A stretch of 64,000 nt of DNA from Mycolicibacterium hodleri (GCF_006439015.1 NZ_RCZG01000018.1:1-64000), one strand, 5' to 3'; counted from the stretch's first letter, positions 55,979-64,000 are shown. The notes: generated by a model from the sequence alone, not told the origin. Made by a program: numbers and translations.

Positions 55979-57856
55979 TCAGGGCGTGACGATGTTGAAG
56001 CTCGGGTTGGGTTTGTCCAGCACCCCAAGAAGGGACGACATGGCAGTGGCGTCGCCCGCCAGCTCCATACCGGGTGACGTCGTGTCTCCGGTCGCGAACA
56101 TCAACAAGCGCAGCTTGTTCGCCACCGTGACCGTGGCCGTCGCAGTCGTCGGATCGGCGGTTGCGTTGCGGTACACCAGCACTCCGTTGCGGAGGGTGAG
56201 CCGATAGTTGGCGTCCAGATCGTCGAAGGTGATGTCGATGGCCAGGTCGAGGCCCCACGCCTTCGGCCCATTGATGCTGATCGCGAAGCTGTCGAACATC
56301 TGCTCGGGGGTCAACTGCGACACCAGCGACAGCGATGTCGTCTGGGTTGGAGTGCCGAAGTTGCCGTCGCGCAACTCGGTCGCCCCGGCCAGGAAGAAGT
56401 TGCGCCACGTGGCGTTCTCCGCGCCGTAGGCCAACTGCTCCAAGGTGTCGGCGTACAACGCCCTGGCCGCGGCGTGGTTCTCGTCGGTGAAGATCGCGTG
56501 GTCGAGCAGCGTTGCTGCCCAACGAAAGTCACCCGCGTCGAAGGCCTTCTGCGCGGTCGACACCACGCCGTCGATGCCGCCCATGGCCGCGACGTAGCGC
56601 GGCCCGATCGCCTCCGGCGGGTGCTGCCACAACCGCGCCGGGTTGCCGTCGAACCAGCCCATGTAGCGCTGGTAGACCGCCTTCACGTTGTGGCTGACCG
56701 ACCCGTAATAACCGTGTGTGTGCCACGCCGCATGAAGCGCAGGCGGCATCTCGAACGTCTCGGCGATCTCGATGCCGGTGTGCCCCTGGTTGATCAGCCG
56801 CAACGTCTGGTCGTGCAGGTAGGCATACAGATCCCTTTGCAGAGAAAGGAATTCGACGATGCGCTCCTCACCCCAGGTCGGCCAGTGGTGCGAGGCGAAC
56901 ACCACGTCGGTGCGGTCCGCGAACTTGTCGATCGCCTCGGTGAGGTAGCCCGACCATGCGTGTGGATCGCGCACTAGCGCGCCGCGCAGCGTCAACAGGT
57001 TGTGCAGGTTGTGGGTCGCGTTCTCGGCCATGCACAGCGCCCGGTAGCGCGGAAAGTAGAAGTGCATCTCTGCGGGCGCTTCGGTGCCCGGCGCCATCTG
57101 GAACTCGATGTCGATTCCGTCGATGGTGTGCGTCTCGCCGGTGGTGGCTATGTCGACGGTCGGCACGATGATGGCTACCTCACCATTGGATGGAGTCTGC
57201 CCCAGGCCGCAACCAACCTGTCCCTGTGGGCCGCGGGCCAGCACGGTGCCGTACATGTAGGCGGCGCGCCTCGTCATCGCCGTGCCCGCGTAGACGTTCT
57301 CCTGCACCGCGTGTTCGATGAATCCCTCGGGGGCGATGATCGCCACCTTGCCCGCGTCGACGTCGGCTTGCGTCGTCACCCCGAGTACGCCGCCGAAGTG
57401 GTCGACGTGGCTGTGGGTGTAAATCACTGCGCTGACCGCTCGCTCCCCGCGATGGGCGCGGTACAGGCCCAGCGCGGCCGCGGCGGTCTCCGTGGAGACC
57501 AGCGGGTCGATCACGATGACGCCGGTGTCACCCTCGATGAAGCTGACGTTGGATAGATCGAGACCCCGGACCTGGTACACGCCTTCGACCACCTCGTAGA
57601 GCCCTTGCTTCGCCGCAAGCGTCGACTGCCGCCACAAACTGGGGTGGACCGAGGTGGGCGCATCGCCGGTCAAAAATCCGTATACGTCGTTGTCCCACAC
57701 CACACGTCCGTCGGCGGCCTTCACCACGCACGGCTCCAAGGCTGCGATGAAGCCGCGGTCGGCGTCGGCGAAATCGCGGTTGTCCGAGAACGGAAAACCC
57801 TTGAGATGCTTGGTATGGGCTGACTCGATGACGGCGGTGGGCGGCTTCTGATCCAT
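55979..57856 (-). CDS. Alkyl/aryl-sulfatase (SdsA1-like metallo-beta-lactamase fold)
   Basis: 625 residues. The zinc site is THSHVDHFGGVLGV (HxHxDH, about residues 167-180), with more ligands expected in EAPAEMHFYFP, MAENATHNLHNLLTLRG and ASHHWPTWG. The C-terminal about 120 residues form the SCP2-like domain (LDLAIDITFDDLDANYRLTLRNGVLVYRNA) that captures alkyl chains. SdsA1-type enzymes cleave sulfate from primary alkyl sulfates such as SDS. No signal peptide is evident, unlike secreted SdsA1. Corresponds to Rv3762c. Confidence 0.92.
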   Translation of the reverse strand: MDQKPPTAVIESAHTKHLKGFPFSDNRDFADADRGFIAALEPCVVKAADGRVVWDNDVYGFLTGDAPTSVHPSLWRQSTLAAKQGLYEVVEGVYQVRGLDLSNVSFIEGDTGVIVIDPLVSTETAAAALGLYRAHRGERAVSAVIYTHSHVDHFGGVLGVTTQADVDAGKVAIIAPEGFIEHAVQENVYAGTAMTRRAAYMYGTVLARGPQGQVGCGLGQTPSNGEVAIIVPTVDIATTGETHTIDGIDIEFQMAPGTEAPAEMHFYFPRYRALCMAENATHNLHNLLTLRGALVRDPHAWSGYLTEAIDKFADRTDVVFASHHWPTWGEERIVEFLSLQRDLYAYLHDQTLRLINQGHTGIEIAETFEMPPALHAAWHTHGYYGSVSHNVKAVYQRYMGWFDGNPARLWQHPPEAIGPRYVAAMGGIDGVVSTAQKAFDAGDFRWAATLLDHAIFTDENHAAARALYADTLEQLAYGAENATWRNFFLAGATELRDGNFGTPTQTTSLSLVSQLTPEQMFDSFAISINGPKAWGLDLAIDITFDDLDANYRLTLRNGVLVYRNATADPTTATATVTVANKLRLLMFATGDTTSPGMELAGDATAMSSLLGVLDKPNPSFNIVTP

Positions 57857-57928
57857 GCCGCCGACACTGCCACCTGAACACCTTCGTCGGAGCGAATCGA
57901 CACGCTGTTCACTCCAAGAGACGCGCGA

Positions 57929-57955
57929 CCTCGACGCACGTTGAGCGCGTCGAGG
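57929..57955 (-). terminator. Hairpin downstream of the small membrane gene
   Basis: CCTCGACGC (57929-57937) pairs perfectly with GCGTCGAGG (57947-57955) around a 9-nt loop. It lies 30 nt after the stop of the 57985-58164 gene and 73 nt before the sulfatase start, where a terminator would be expected. No U-tract. Confidence 0.55.
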
Positions 57956-57984
57956 CCGCGGGTGATCTGCCGTGACAGGGCCGA

Positions 57985-58164
57985 TCAGTAGTAGTGCCTG
58001 CGACCTCCGACGGCGCGACCCCTCGATCCCAGCAGCGCGAGGATCATGCCGACGACGAGGAGGATGACGCCGACGACCAAGAGAAGGTGGGCGAAGGCGA
58101 AGGTCGGGACGAGGGCGGGAAGCACGAGCCCAAGGACGATGAGAACGATCCCGAGAACGATCAT
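57985..58164 (-). CDS. Small two-segment membrane protein (DUF6131-like)
   Basis: 59 residues, translated by hand from the ATG at 58162-58164 with AGAAGGG upstream. It begins MIVLGIVLIVLGLVLPAL, continues through AHLLLVVGVILLVVGMILALLG, and ends in the basic GSRGRAVGGRRHYY. The two glycine-spaced hydrophobic segments and the GRAVGGRRH(Y/W)Y tail match small actinobacterial membrane proteins of the DUF6131 type. Function unknown. Divergent from the LuxR regulator gene; could be stress-induced like many such proteins, but nothing here proves it. Confidence 0.8.
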   Translation of the reverse strand: MIVLGIVLIVLGLVLPALVPTFAFAHLLLVVGVILLVVGMILALLGSRGRAVGGRRHYY

Positions 58165-58223
58165 GGTGAGCCCTTCTGACGAGGCGACGAGCGGCGCTCG
58201 ACGCTGATATCGATCAAAGACCC

Positions 58224-58253
58224 CCTTAGGGGGGTTGTGCTACACCCCTAAGG
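58224..58253. promoter_or_regulatory. Inverted repeat upstream of the LuxR response regulator
   Basis: CCTTAGGGG (58224-58232) and CCCCTAAGG (58245-58253) form a perfect 9-bp inverted repeat with a 12-nt centre. The left arm is also the middle of a second palindrome, ACCCCCTTAGGGGGGT (58220-58235). The element ends 16 nt before the ATG at 58270, and a possible -10 (AATCGT, 58258-58263) follows. It looks like an operator for the divergent pair, probably bound by the LuxR protein itself. Confidence 0.55.
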
Positions 58254-58269
58254 CGGTAATCGTAGAGGC

Positions 58270-58938
58270 ATGCCTCAAGCGCCGAAACGACCGATCACCG
58301 TGGCACTCGTCGACGACTACGACGTGGTGCTCATGGGCGTGGCCAAGATGTTCGACCGCTACCGCGACCGCGTGCTGGTCGCCGAGATCGACGCGACCAC
58401 CGCCGTCAGCGACGCCGTCGACATCGCGCTCTATGACTCCTTCGCCCAACCGGAGTCCGATCACCACGAGATCGGCGTCCTGGTGGCCAATCCGCGCGCA
58501 CGACGAGTCGTGGTCTACACGTGGAACTTCCACCCAGATCTCATCGAGAGCGCACGCCGACACGGCGCGCACGGATATCTATCGAAGACGCTGCCCGCCC
58601 GCGAACTGGTCGGCGCACTCGAGGCCGTGCACGCCGGCGAGATGGTCATCAGCGACGTCCCCCCACGCGGTCGCAGCGCCGTCGGAACCGACTGGCCGGG
58701 CCGGGCCGAAGGGCTCAGCGATCGCGAGTCCGAAGTCCTCGCCTTGATCACGCAGGGCAAGAACAACGCCGAAGTCGCCGCGCTGACCTACTTGAGCCCG
58801 AACACCGTCAAGTCCTACATCCGCACGATCTATCGCAAGATCGGCGTCGGAAGTCGAACCCAGGCCGTGCTCTGGGGCGTCCAGCACGGCTTCACCCCGG
58901 ATCACCACCGCATCGACCACTGGCGCGGCGGTCCCTAG
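58270..58938 (+). CDS. Orphan LuxR/NarL-family response regulator
   Basis: 222 residues. Receiver domain about 8-125: acidic pair in ALVDDYDVV, phospho-acceptor probably in DIALYDSF, Thr in VVVYTWN and Lys in YLSKTLP. The C-terminal HTH is GLSDRESEVLALITQGKNNAEVAALTYLSPNTVKSYIRTIYRKIGV (about 155-203). No histidine kinase gene is adjacent, so it is an orphan in this window. It is divergent from a small membrane protein gene with a strong inverted repeat between them. Confidence 0.88.
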   Translation: MPQAPKRPITVALVDDYDVVLMGVAKMFDRYRDRVLVAEIDATTAVSDAVDIALYDSFAQPESDHHEIGVLVANPRARRVVVYTWNFHPDLIESARRHGAHGYLSKTLPARELVGALEAVHAGEMVISDVPPRGRSAVGTDWPGRAEGLSDRESEVLALITQGKNNAEVAALTYLSPNTVKSYIRTIYRKIGVGSRTQAVLWGVQHGFTPDHHRIDHWRGGP

Positions 58939-59013
58939 GTCGCCGATTCGGCTCGCCGTCCGCGGGGTATCCCCCGGCCAGCCGTGACTCGGCGGTGACG
59001 AACGGAGTGTGCA

Positions 59014-60036
59014 GTGGACATCGCCGATCGTCTCGATGCCGTCCAGCGCGAGCACCGACTGCTCGGCTTTCCGCTCGCCGTGCTCTACAAGTACATCGAC
59101 GACCAGGGCGGCTATCTGGCAGCACTGATCGCGTATTACGCGTTCGTGTCACTGTTTCCCCTGCTGCTGCTGCTATCCACCGTTCTGGGCTGGCTGCTGG
59201 TTGGGCACCCGGCGCTGCGCGATCAGATCCTCAATTCGGCGCTGAGCCAGTTCCCCGTGATCGGCTCGCAGCTCGGTCAACCGAAGGAGATCGGCGGCGG
59301 CGTTACCGGCGTCGTGATCGGAACGGCGGGTGCCCTGTACGGCGGCCTCGGAGTGGGCCAGGCCCTGCAGAACGCGATGAACACGGTGTGGTCCGTACCT
59401 CGCAATAATCGCCCCGACCCGTTCAAGGGGCGCGCGCGGAGCCTACTGCTGCTGTGCACCGTCGGCGGCGCGCTCCTGGGCACGACGGTGTTGTCGGCGA
59501 TCAGCGGCGGCACCGGTGTATTCGGGGACGGTCTCAAGATCGCCATCCTGGCGGCGTCCGTCGCGGTGAACGCCGGCGCGTTCATCCTGGCGTTCCGGAT
59601 CAGCACCGATCGGGACCTGACGGTGAAGCAGGTAGCTCCGGGCGCCGTGATCGCCGCCCTCGGCTGGCAGTTGCTTCAGTCCTTCGGCGCCGTGTACGTC
59701 GGCCATGTGATCGCCAGCGCCAATGCCACAAATGGGGTGTTTGCGTTGGTCCTTGGCATGCTGGCGTTTCTCTACGTCACCGCCACGCTGGTGGTGTTCT
59801 GCGCGGTGATCAACGTGGTGCGCGTCGACCGGCTGCACCCGCGGGCCCTGCTCACGCCGTTCACCGACAACGTCGACCTCACGGCGGCCGATCGCGAGGT
59901 GTACGCCGGACAGGCTGCCGCTCAGCGCAGCAAGGGCTTCGAAACGGTCGACGTCACCTTCGGCTCTCCCCCGCACCGCTCGCCGGATCTCGACGACGAC
60001 GCCTCCGTCGAACCCGCCGTCGATCAGCCCGGCTGA
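59014..60036 (+). CDS. YihY/BrkB-type inner-membrane protein
   Basis: 340 residues, GTG start with GGAG upstream. The N-terminal LAALIAYYAFVSLFPLLLLLSTVLGWLLVG is the family hallmark. About six membrane segments follow, including LLLLCTVGGALLGTTVLSAISGG and GVFALVLGMLAFLYVTATLVVFCAVINVV. The last about 65 residues are a polar cytoplasmic tail. The family was once annotated as ribonuclease BN by mistake; its role is unknown, possibly transport. Convergent with a phosphoesterase gene, stops 3 nt apart. Confidence 0.9.
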   Translation: MDIADRLDAVQREHRLLGFPLAVLYKYIDDQGGYLAALIAYYAFVSLFPLLLLLSTVLGWLLVGHPALRDQILNSALSQFPVIGSQLGQPKEIGGGVTGVVIGTAGALYGGLGVGQALQNAMNTVWSVPRNNRPDPFKGRARSLLLLCTVGGALLGTTVLSAISGGTGVFGDGLKIAILAASVAVNAGAFILAFRISTDRDLTVKQVAPGAVIAALGWQLLQSFGAVYVGHVIASANATNGVFALVLGMLAFLYVTATLVVFCAVINVVRVDRLHPRALLTPFTDNVDLTAADREVYAGQAAAQRSKGFETVDVTFGSPPHRSPDLDDDASVEPAVDQPG

Positions 60037-60039
60037 CCG

Positions 60040-60540
60040 TCAGACCCGGTGCAACTCGACGTCGGACAGGACTGACCCGCCGACGGTCGCCGTCATGTAG
60101 GTACAGAAGGGTTGCCTGCGGCGGTCGGTTGGCGAGCCGGGGTTGAGCAGCCGAAGACCCGTCTCTGCGGTGGTGTCCCACGGGATGTGGCTGTGCCCGA
60201 ACACCAGGACGTCGACGTCGGGATACAGCGTCGCCATCCGCTGATCCCGGCGCGTCGAGGCACCCGTCTCGTGTGTGACGGTGAAGCGCACTCCCTCAAG
60301 CTCGACGTCGGCCCGCTCGGGTAGCCGGCGCCGCAGGTCCTCACCGTCGTTGTTGCCCCAACAGCCCACCACCCGGTTGGCCCTGGCCTCGATTTCGTCG
60401 AGCAGGGTCGTGCACACCCAGTCGCCGGCGTGGAACACCACGTCGACCCGAGCCACCTGCTCCCACACCGACGCGGGAAGGTCGCGGGCCCGCTTCGGCA
60501 GGTGGGTATCTGCGATCAACAACAAATCCACCCCCGTCAC
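60040..60540 (-). CDS. YfcE/MJ0936-type metallophosphoesterase
   Basis: 166 residues, GTG start. Calcineurin-like motifs in order: IADTHLP (D-x-H), HAGDW (GD), GCWGNNDGE (GNND, variant of GNHD), VTHE, and VFGHSHIP (GHxH). The small size fits the YfcE group of phosphodiesterases, active on artificial phosphodiesters and possibly cyclic nucleotides. Cytoplasmic. The divergent neighbour is a GGDEF-EAL protein, but a link to cyclic-di-nucleotide turnover is only speculation. Confidence 0.88.
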   Translation of the reverse strand: MTGVDLLLIADTHLPKRARDLPASVWEQVARVDVVFHAGDWVCTTLLDEIEARANRVVGCWGNNDGEDLRRRLPERADVELEGVRFTVTHETGASTRRDQRMATLYPDVDVLVFGHSHIPWDTTAETGLRLLNPGSPTDRRRQPFCTYMTATVGGSVLSDVELHRV

Positions 60541-60671
60541 GCTAGACGTCGTTCTCTACATTGCCTGCCAGCACGTTGCTAGTAGTTAATCTGCCGCACG
60601 ACGTAAGCTGACGGCGATCATCGAACTGCACTGCGCTACACCCGTGCCGTCCAGATCGAACCGGGGGATCC

Positions 60672-63017
60672 ATGGCAAAGCAGTCGCTCCACTGGGTGAT
60701 CGCGATGTCCTCCGCCACGCTCGTCGCGTTTGCGGTGTGGTTGCTGGCAGGTTGGGGCGGCGCCGAAGTCACGTCCGTGGTCAGCCTCGTCGGTTCGATC
60801 CTCAGCGTCGTCTTCGCCATGGGGTGCGCCGTGCGGGCGCTGCGCCATTCCGACGGGCGGCAACGGCTCGCGTGGTCGTGCCTGCTGGTGGGGCTGGCCG
60901 GCTGGCTCGTCGGTGACCTGGCCACGCTGTACTTCCACCTGATTGCAGGCACCTCTGCGTACGCCGCAACGATCTTCGGCTCGGCCTACCTGTTGCTGCC
61001 GATCGGCGTCTGCACGGCCGCGGTGTTCATCCCGTACGGGGGTCTGCGTTCAGGCCTTCGGGTGCTGCTGGACGGCATCATCACGGCCACCTCGCTATTC
61101 GTGGTGTCCTGGAACATCGTTCTGCACAATCTCTTCGACGTCGCAAACCCCTTCCTCGCGTCCATTGCCCTCGCCGTCTTCGCCGTCTTCGCAGACGTTG
61201 CCATGATCACGATCGCGGTAATGTTGCTGGCCCGAGCGCGTGCCGGACTTCGACTCTCGTCCCTCCTGATGACGGCCGGATTGGTGTCGATCGCCGCGTC
61301 GGACACTGTATTCCTCTACTACAGCTCCCGTGGGCTGGGGCCCAGCACCTTCGTCATCCTGGGCTGGGTGGTCGGCATGTACTTCATCGGCCTGTGCGGC
61401 CTCCTATCCCGCCGCAAGGGAGCAGCCCGCACCTCGGCAACTCTGGCACCGACCTGGATGTCGCTCTGGCTGCCGTATGCACCCGTGCCCTTCGCCATCT
61501 TCATCGGCGCCCGAGAGGCGTTAACCGGCCACAGTCCACCGGTCCTCATCGCCGGGCTCGTCTTGATCTTCGCCGCGCTGTCCCGCCAATTCCTGCTGCT
61601 CGCCGACAACCGCCGGCTGCTCGTCGCCGTCGAAGACTTCGCTCTTCGCGACCAGTTGACGGGTTTGGCCAACCGCACGCTGTTCACGGATCGACTGACG
61701 CACGCCATGGCGCTCCGCGCGCGCAATGGGGCCGCCGTCTGCGTGCTGCTGGCCGACCTCGACGACTTCAAGCTCGTGAACGACACCCTCGGTCACCCCG
61801 TCGGTGACGATCTGCTGTGCAGTGTGGGTGCCCGCATCCACGCCGCCACCCGCCCGTGGGACACCGTCGCGCGGGTCGGCGGGGACGAGTTCGCGATCCT
61901 CGTCGAGGACGGCCCTGCGATCGCCCAACAGATCGCCGAACGTGTCGTCCGGGCGTTCGAAGAGCCATTCGTGGTGGCCGGCCGAACGATCCACATGCGG
62001 TTGAGCATTGGGGTGGCTAGGGCGGCCTCAGACGCCGACGTCTCGGCAGAAGAGCTGTTCAAGCGCGCGGACCTCGCCATGTACTCGGCCAAACGCGCGC
62101 ACGTTGGCACTCGCAGCTTCACCCCCGACATGCGGCTCGACGCCACCGAGTTGAACCTGCCCAGTCAGCAGAAGAGGACGGGACGACAGATTGGCGTCGG
62201 GCGCATCCAGTTCCTGGAGGACCTCCGCCGGGCTATCGACGAACACGAACTCGGGCTGGTCCATCAACCGAAGTTCAGCTTGTCGACGGGATTGGCCGTC
62301 GGCGTGGAGGCACTGATCCGCTGGCCGCATCCGCAGTTCGGACTCCTCGAACCCGCTGACTTCCTACCGCTGGTCCGCGAGAAGGGATTGATGGAGGCCG
62401 TCACCGACCTCGTGCTCCGCCGTGCCGTGGAGGACGCCGCCGGCTGGCAGGCGGCGGGCGTCGACCTTCCGGTCGCGATCAACCTGTCGGCCCCTTCGTT
62501 GAACGACGAGGAACTGCCCGCACGTGTGCTCTCCGTGCTCGCCGAGCATGGCATGTCGCCGGCATCTCTGGCCGTCGAGATCACCGAGGACGTGTTGTTG
62601 GCCAGCGTGGTCCGAGCCAGAACCGTCCTCGACCGGCTGCGAGAGTCGGGCATCCGAGTGGCCATCGACGACTTCGGCAGCGGCTATGCGGCCATGACCT
62701 ACCTTCACGAACTGCCCGTCGACGAAATCAAGCTGGACAGGCAATTCATCGCACCGATCCTGCACGACGAACGCGCGGCAGTCATCGTTCGCTCCGTGAT
62801 CGAACTGGCGGACTCGTTCGGACTGACCAGCGTCGCGGAGGGCGTCGAGGACGAGGCCACCGCCGACCTGCTCAGGTCAATCGGCTGCAACCTTGCTCAG
62901 GGCCATTACTTCAGCCCGCCGGTGCCCGCCGAGACGATCAGTCTCGGCATCGGACTCACGGCGCCCGTCGGCGGTCCCGCTAGACAGTCTGCAGCAACTC
63001 GGCCATCTTGGGCATGA
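60672..63017 (+). CDS. Membrane GGDEF-EAL protein (diguanylate cyclase/phosphodiesterase)
   Basis: 781 residues, ATG after GGGGG. Residues 1-320 hold about ten membrane segments and form an unrecognised membrane sensor. The GGDEF domain spans about 325-490: metal Asp in LLADLDDFKLVND, intact RVGGDEFAIL (GGDEF at about 403) and RPWD five residues before it (inhibitory I-site). The EAL domain spans about 520-770: GVEALIRW (Glu546), INLSAPSL, VEITEDVL, VAIDDFGSGYAAM, IKLDRQFI, SVAEGVEDEAT and LAQGHYF, all catalytic positions present. Both activities are therefore plausible. It differs from the GAF-GGDEF-EAL enzyme known in M. smegmatis and M. tuberculosis (Rv1354c). Confidence 0.92.
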   Translation: MAKQSLHWVIAMSSATLVAFAVWLLAGWGGAEVTSVVSLVGSILSVVFAMGCAVRALRHSDGRQRLAWSCLLVGLAGWLVGDLATLYFHLIAGTSAYAATIFGSAYLLLPIGVCTAAVFIPYGGLRSGLRVLLDGIITATSLFVVSWNIVLHNLFDVANPFLASIALAVFAVFADVAMITIAVMLLARARAGLRLSSLLMTAGLVSIAASDTVFLYYSSRGLGPSTFVILGWVVGMYFIGLCGLLSRRKGAARTSATLAPTWMSLWLPYAPVPFAIFIGAREALTGHSPPVLIAGLVLIFAALSRQFLLLADNRRLLVAVEDFALRDQLTGLANRTLFTDRLTHAMALRARNGAAVCVLLADLDDFKLVNDTLGHPVGDDLLCSVGARIHAATRPWDTVARVGGDEFAILVEDGPAIAQQIAERVVRAFEEPFVVAGRTIHMRLSIGVARAASDADVSAEELFKRADLAMYSAKRAHVGTRSFTPDMRLDATELNLPSQQKRTGRQIGVGRIQFLEDLRRAIDEHELGLVHQPKFSLSTGLAVGVEALIRWPHPQFGLLEPADFLPLVREKGLMEAVTDLVLRRAVEDAAGWQAAGVDLPVAINLSAPSLNDEELPARVLSVLAEHGMSPASLAVEITEDVLLASVVRARTVLDRLRESGIRVAIDDFGSGYAAMTYLHELPVDEIKLDRQFIAPILHDERAAVIVRSVIELADSFGLTSVAEGVEDEATADLLRSIGCNLAQGHYFSPPVPAETISLGIGLTAPVGGPARQSAATRPSWA

Positions 63018-63369
63018 TCACCTGCAAGCCCTTGAACGGTCGCATCATCACCTTGAAGGAGACGATCCGGTCGTCTTCGTTCCATGCGATCATGTCGATT
63101 CCGTTGACGTAGATTCCGTCGATCGTCGCGGCGAACTCCAAGACCGCCGACCGCTCGCCGACCCACTCCTCGACGTAGCGGAAGTCCGTGCCGCCGAACA
63201 ACTTCGCCGCGGCCCGGAGGTACATCGCGGTCTTCGCGCGACCCTCCTGCGGCGAGAAGACCGCAGGCGAGTAGAACACCGCGTCATCGTCGAGCAGGGC
63301 GTCGAGGACAACGGGGTCATGGCCGCCGTCGATGAAGTGGTGCCAGCGCTCGATCACGGAGGATGCCAT
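62980..63369 (-). CDS. SnoaL/NTF2-like family protein
   Basis: 129 residues with the cone-shaped NTF2-like pattern: VIERWHHFIDGGHDPVVLDALLDDDAVFYSPAVF, then strands FRYVEEWVGERSAVLEFAATIDG, GIDMIAWNEDDRIVSFKVMMRP and KGLQVIMPKMAELLQTV. Such proteins are often small isomerases, dehydratases or ligand binders; nothing identifies the substrate. The 3' end overlaps the opposing GGDEF-EAL gene by 38 nt. The M15-type gene upstream stops 26 nt before this start, so cotranscription is likely. Confidence 0.83.
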   Translation of the reverse strand: MASSVIERWHHFIDGGHDPVVLDALLDDDAVFYSPAVFSPQEGRAKTAMYLRAAAKLFGGTDFRYVEEWVGERSAVLEFAATIDGIYVNGIDMIAWNEDDRIVSFKVMMRPFKGLQVIMPKMAELLQTV

Positions 63370-63395
63370 GCGCCCATCCTCGCATCCAACGGCTC

Positions 63396-63950
63396 TCAGC
63401 TAGCCGCGTTGGGCAGTAGCGGCGGACAGTTGCCCGACGCATCGGTCGCCAGTTCGAAGTGCCACAGCTCATTGGCGTAGATCCGACAGAGCCCCAAAAT
63501 CGGGCCGTTGGCGATGAGCCACTGATCGGCGGCCACGCCGCCGACGTCGACCGCCTCGCCGATGACGTGTTTCGACATCTCCGGCGTCTGAACGTACTCA
63601 CGCGCCGCGCCCAAGCTGCCATAGGTCTGGACGGCGTCGTCGAGCAGTCGCTGCTGAAACTCCGGCGATCGCCAGCCCGAGGTGATGGTCATGGTGATGC
63701 CGTCGGCCGCGGCGGCGGTCGCGGCGGCCTGGATGGCGTGCAGCAGGGCGGGTTCAAGACGCCCGATCGCCGGGTCCTGGATGTCGAACGGAGTGAGCGC
63801 GTCCCCGACGGGCAGCGACCCGTTGCCTGGATCCGCGGGAGGATCCATCGCCACGGTGTGGTCGGCGAGGGTGATCTGGGGCCGCGACGGATCGGCAGGG
63901 ACGAGGAGGGCGGCGGTCAGAGCAATGGAGAGCGTACCGATCAGTTTCAT
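63396..63950 (-). CDS. Exported D-Ala-D-Ala carboxypeptidase family (M15/VanY-like) protein
   Basis: 184 residues from the ATG at 63950; GGGGGTG upstream and a following signal peptide (KLIGTLSIALTAALLVPA) support this start. The zinc site is SKHVIGEAVDVG (SxHxxGxAxD) and NELWHFELA supplies the catalytic Glu-side motif (WHFE). TITSGWRSPEFQQRLLDDAV is the conserved S-G-R-S/Q segment of VanY/VanX-like enzymes. It should act on peptidoglycan stem peptides or muropeptides outside the membrane. The last 50 nt of the window upstream hold nothing else I can identify. Confidence 0.87.
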   Translation of the reverse strand: MKLIGTLSIALTAALLVPADPSRPQITLADHTVAMDPPADPGNGSLPVGDALTPFDIQDPAIGRLEPALLHAIQAAATAAAADGITMTITSGWRSPEFQQRLLDDAVQTYGSLGAAREYVQTPEMSKHVIGEAVDVGGVAADQWLIANGPILGLCRIYANELWHFELATDASGNCPPLLPNAAS

Positions 63951-64000
63951 GGCGCACCCCCAAGCTGCGAAGTCACCCAACACCCTGGTACGCCGACGCG

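Noticed and set aside
58270..58650. Degenerate receiver domain in the LuxR regulator
   Set aside because: On closer reading the acidic pair, an acceptor Asp, the Thr and the Lys are all present, so it may well be phosphorylated.

Overview
The window reads as chromosomal DNA of a fast-growing mycobacterium (Mycolicibacterium-like). GC content and GTG/TTG starts are high. It encodes two tandem MspA-family porins, 19 kDa-antigen (LpqH-type) lipoproteins, a PknH-type sensor-domain lipoprotein, and a SGNH esterase that closely matches the M. smegmatis acyltransferase/perhydrolase as I remember it. A block from about 45.7 to 57.9 kb has the gene order I recall for M. tuberculosis Rv3752c-Rv3762c. 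No rRNA, CRISPR array, transposase or prophage was seen. There is one tRNA.

Layout. 0-0.4 kb: truncated DUF222/HNH (13E12-type) gene with an SOS box over its promoter. 0.5-4.8 kb (minus): coenzyme-B12 diol/glycerol dehydratase with fused large+medium subunits, a small subunit, and the reactivase large subunit. Divergent to it, 5.0-8.9 kb (plus): class III PLP enzyme, APH-fold kinase, SDR and GntR/UTRA regulator. I read these as one catabolic locus for an amino-alcohol or diol, with a promoter and inverted repeats between the two arms. 8.9-12.1 kb: glutamyl-Q tRNA(Asp) synthetase and a polar amino-acid ABC importer whose binding protein and permease are fused. 12.1-17.6 kb: two amine-oxidase-fold flavoproteins, a P450 and tRNA-guanine transglycosylase. 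17.6-22.4 kb: LpqH-type lipoproteins, GNAT, enoyl-CoA isomerase, nitronate monooxygenase and small conserved proteins. 22.4-26.8 kb: a stress/iron group made of PAS-ANTAR, MerR, NPPY methyltransferase, CDGSH Fe-S protein, haem-oxygenase-like di-iron protein and a ferritin-like protein. 26.8-30.9 kb: an exported-protein cluster with porins, Pro-rich protein, sensor lipoprotein and small secreted proteins. 31-45.5 kb: mixed metabolism, a stand-alone NHEJ polymerase domain, an internally duplicated secreted protein, SSADH-like dehydrogenase, MgtC, a MarR/MFS pair with operator, threonine aldolase, a zinc alcohol dehydrogenase broken by an internal deletion, a Rieske flavoprotein, CHAP and SGNH proteins. 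45.5-57.9 kb: tRNA-Ser(CGA), TadA, its partner, TyrA, the ProXVWZ osmoprotectant importer, LapA, APH-like protein and alkylsulfatase. Three extra genes sit before the sulfatase. 58-64 kb: orphan LuxR response regulator, YihY, phosphoesterase, a membrane GGDEF-EAL protein, a SnoaL-like protein and a VanY-type peptidase.

Two threads run through the window. First, many genes have a TAnnnT -10 hexamer placed so that transcription would begin at or within 1-2 nt of the start codon (leaderless mRNAs). Second, a palindromic intergenic element occurs twice, each time between convergent genes. Family and motif statements come from reading the sequence and from remembered family knowledge; no database search was run.
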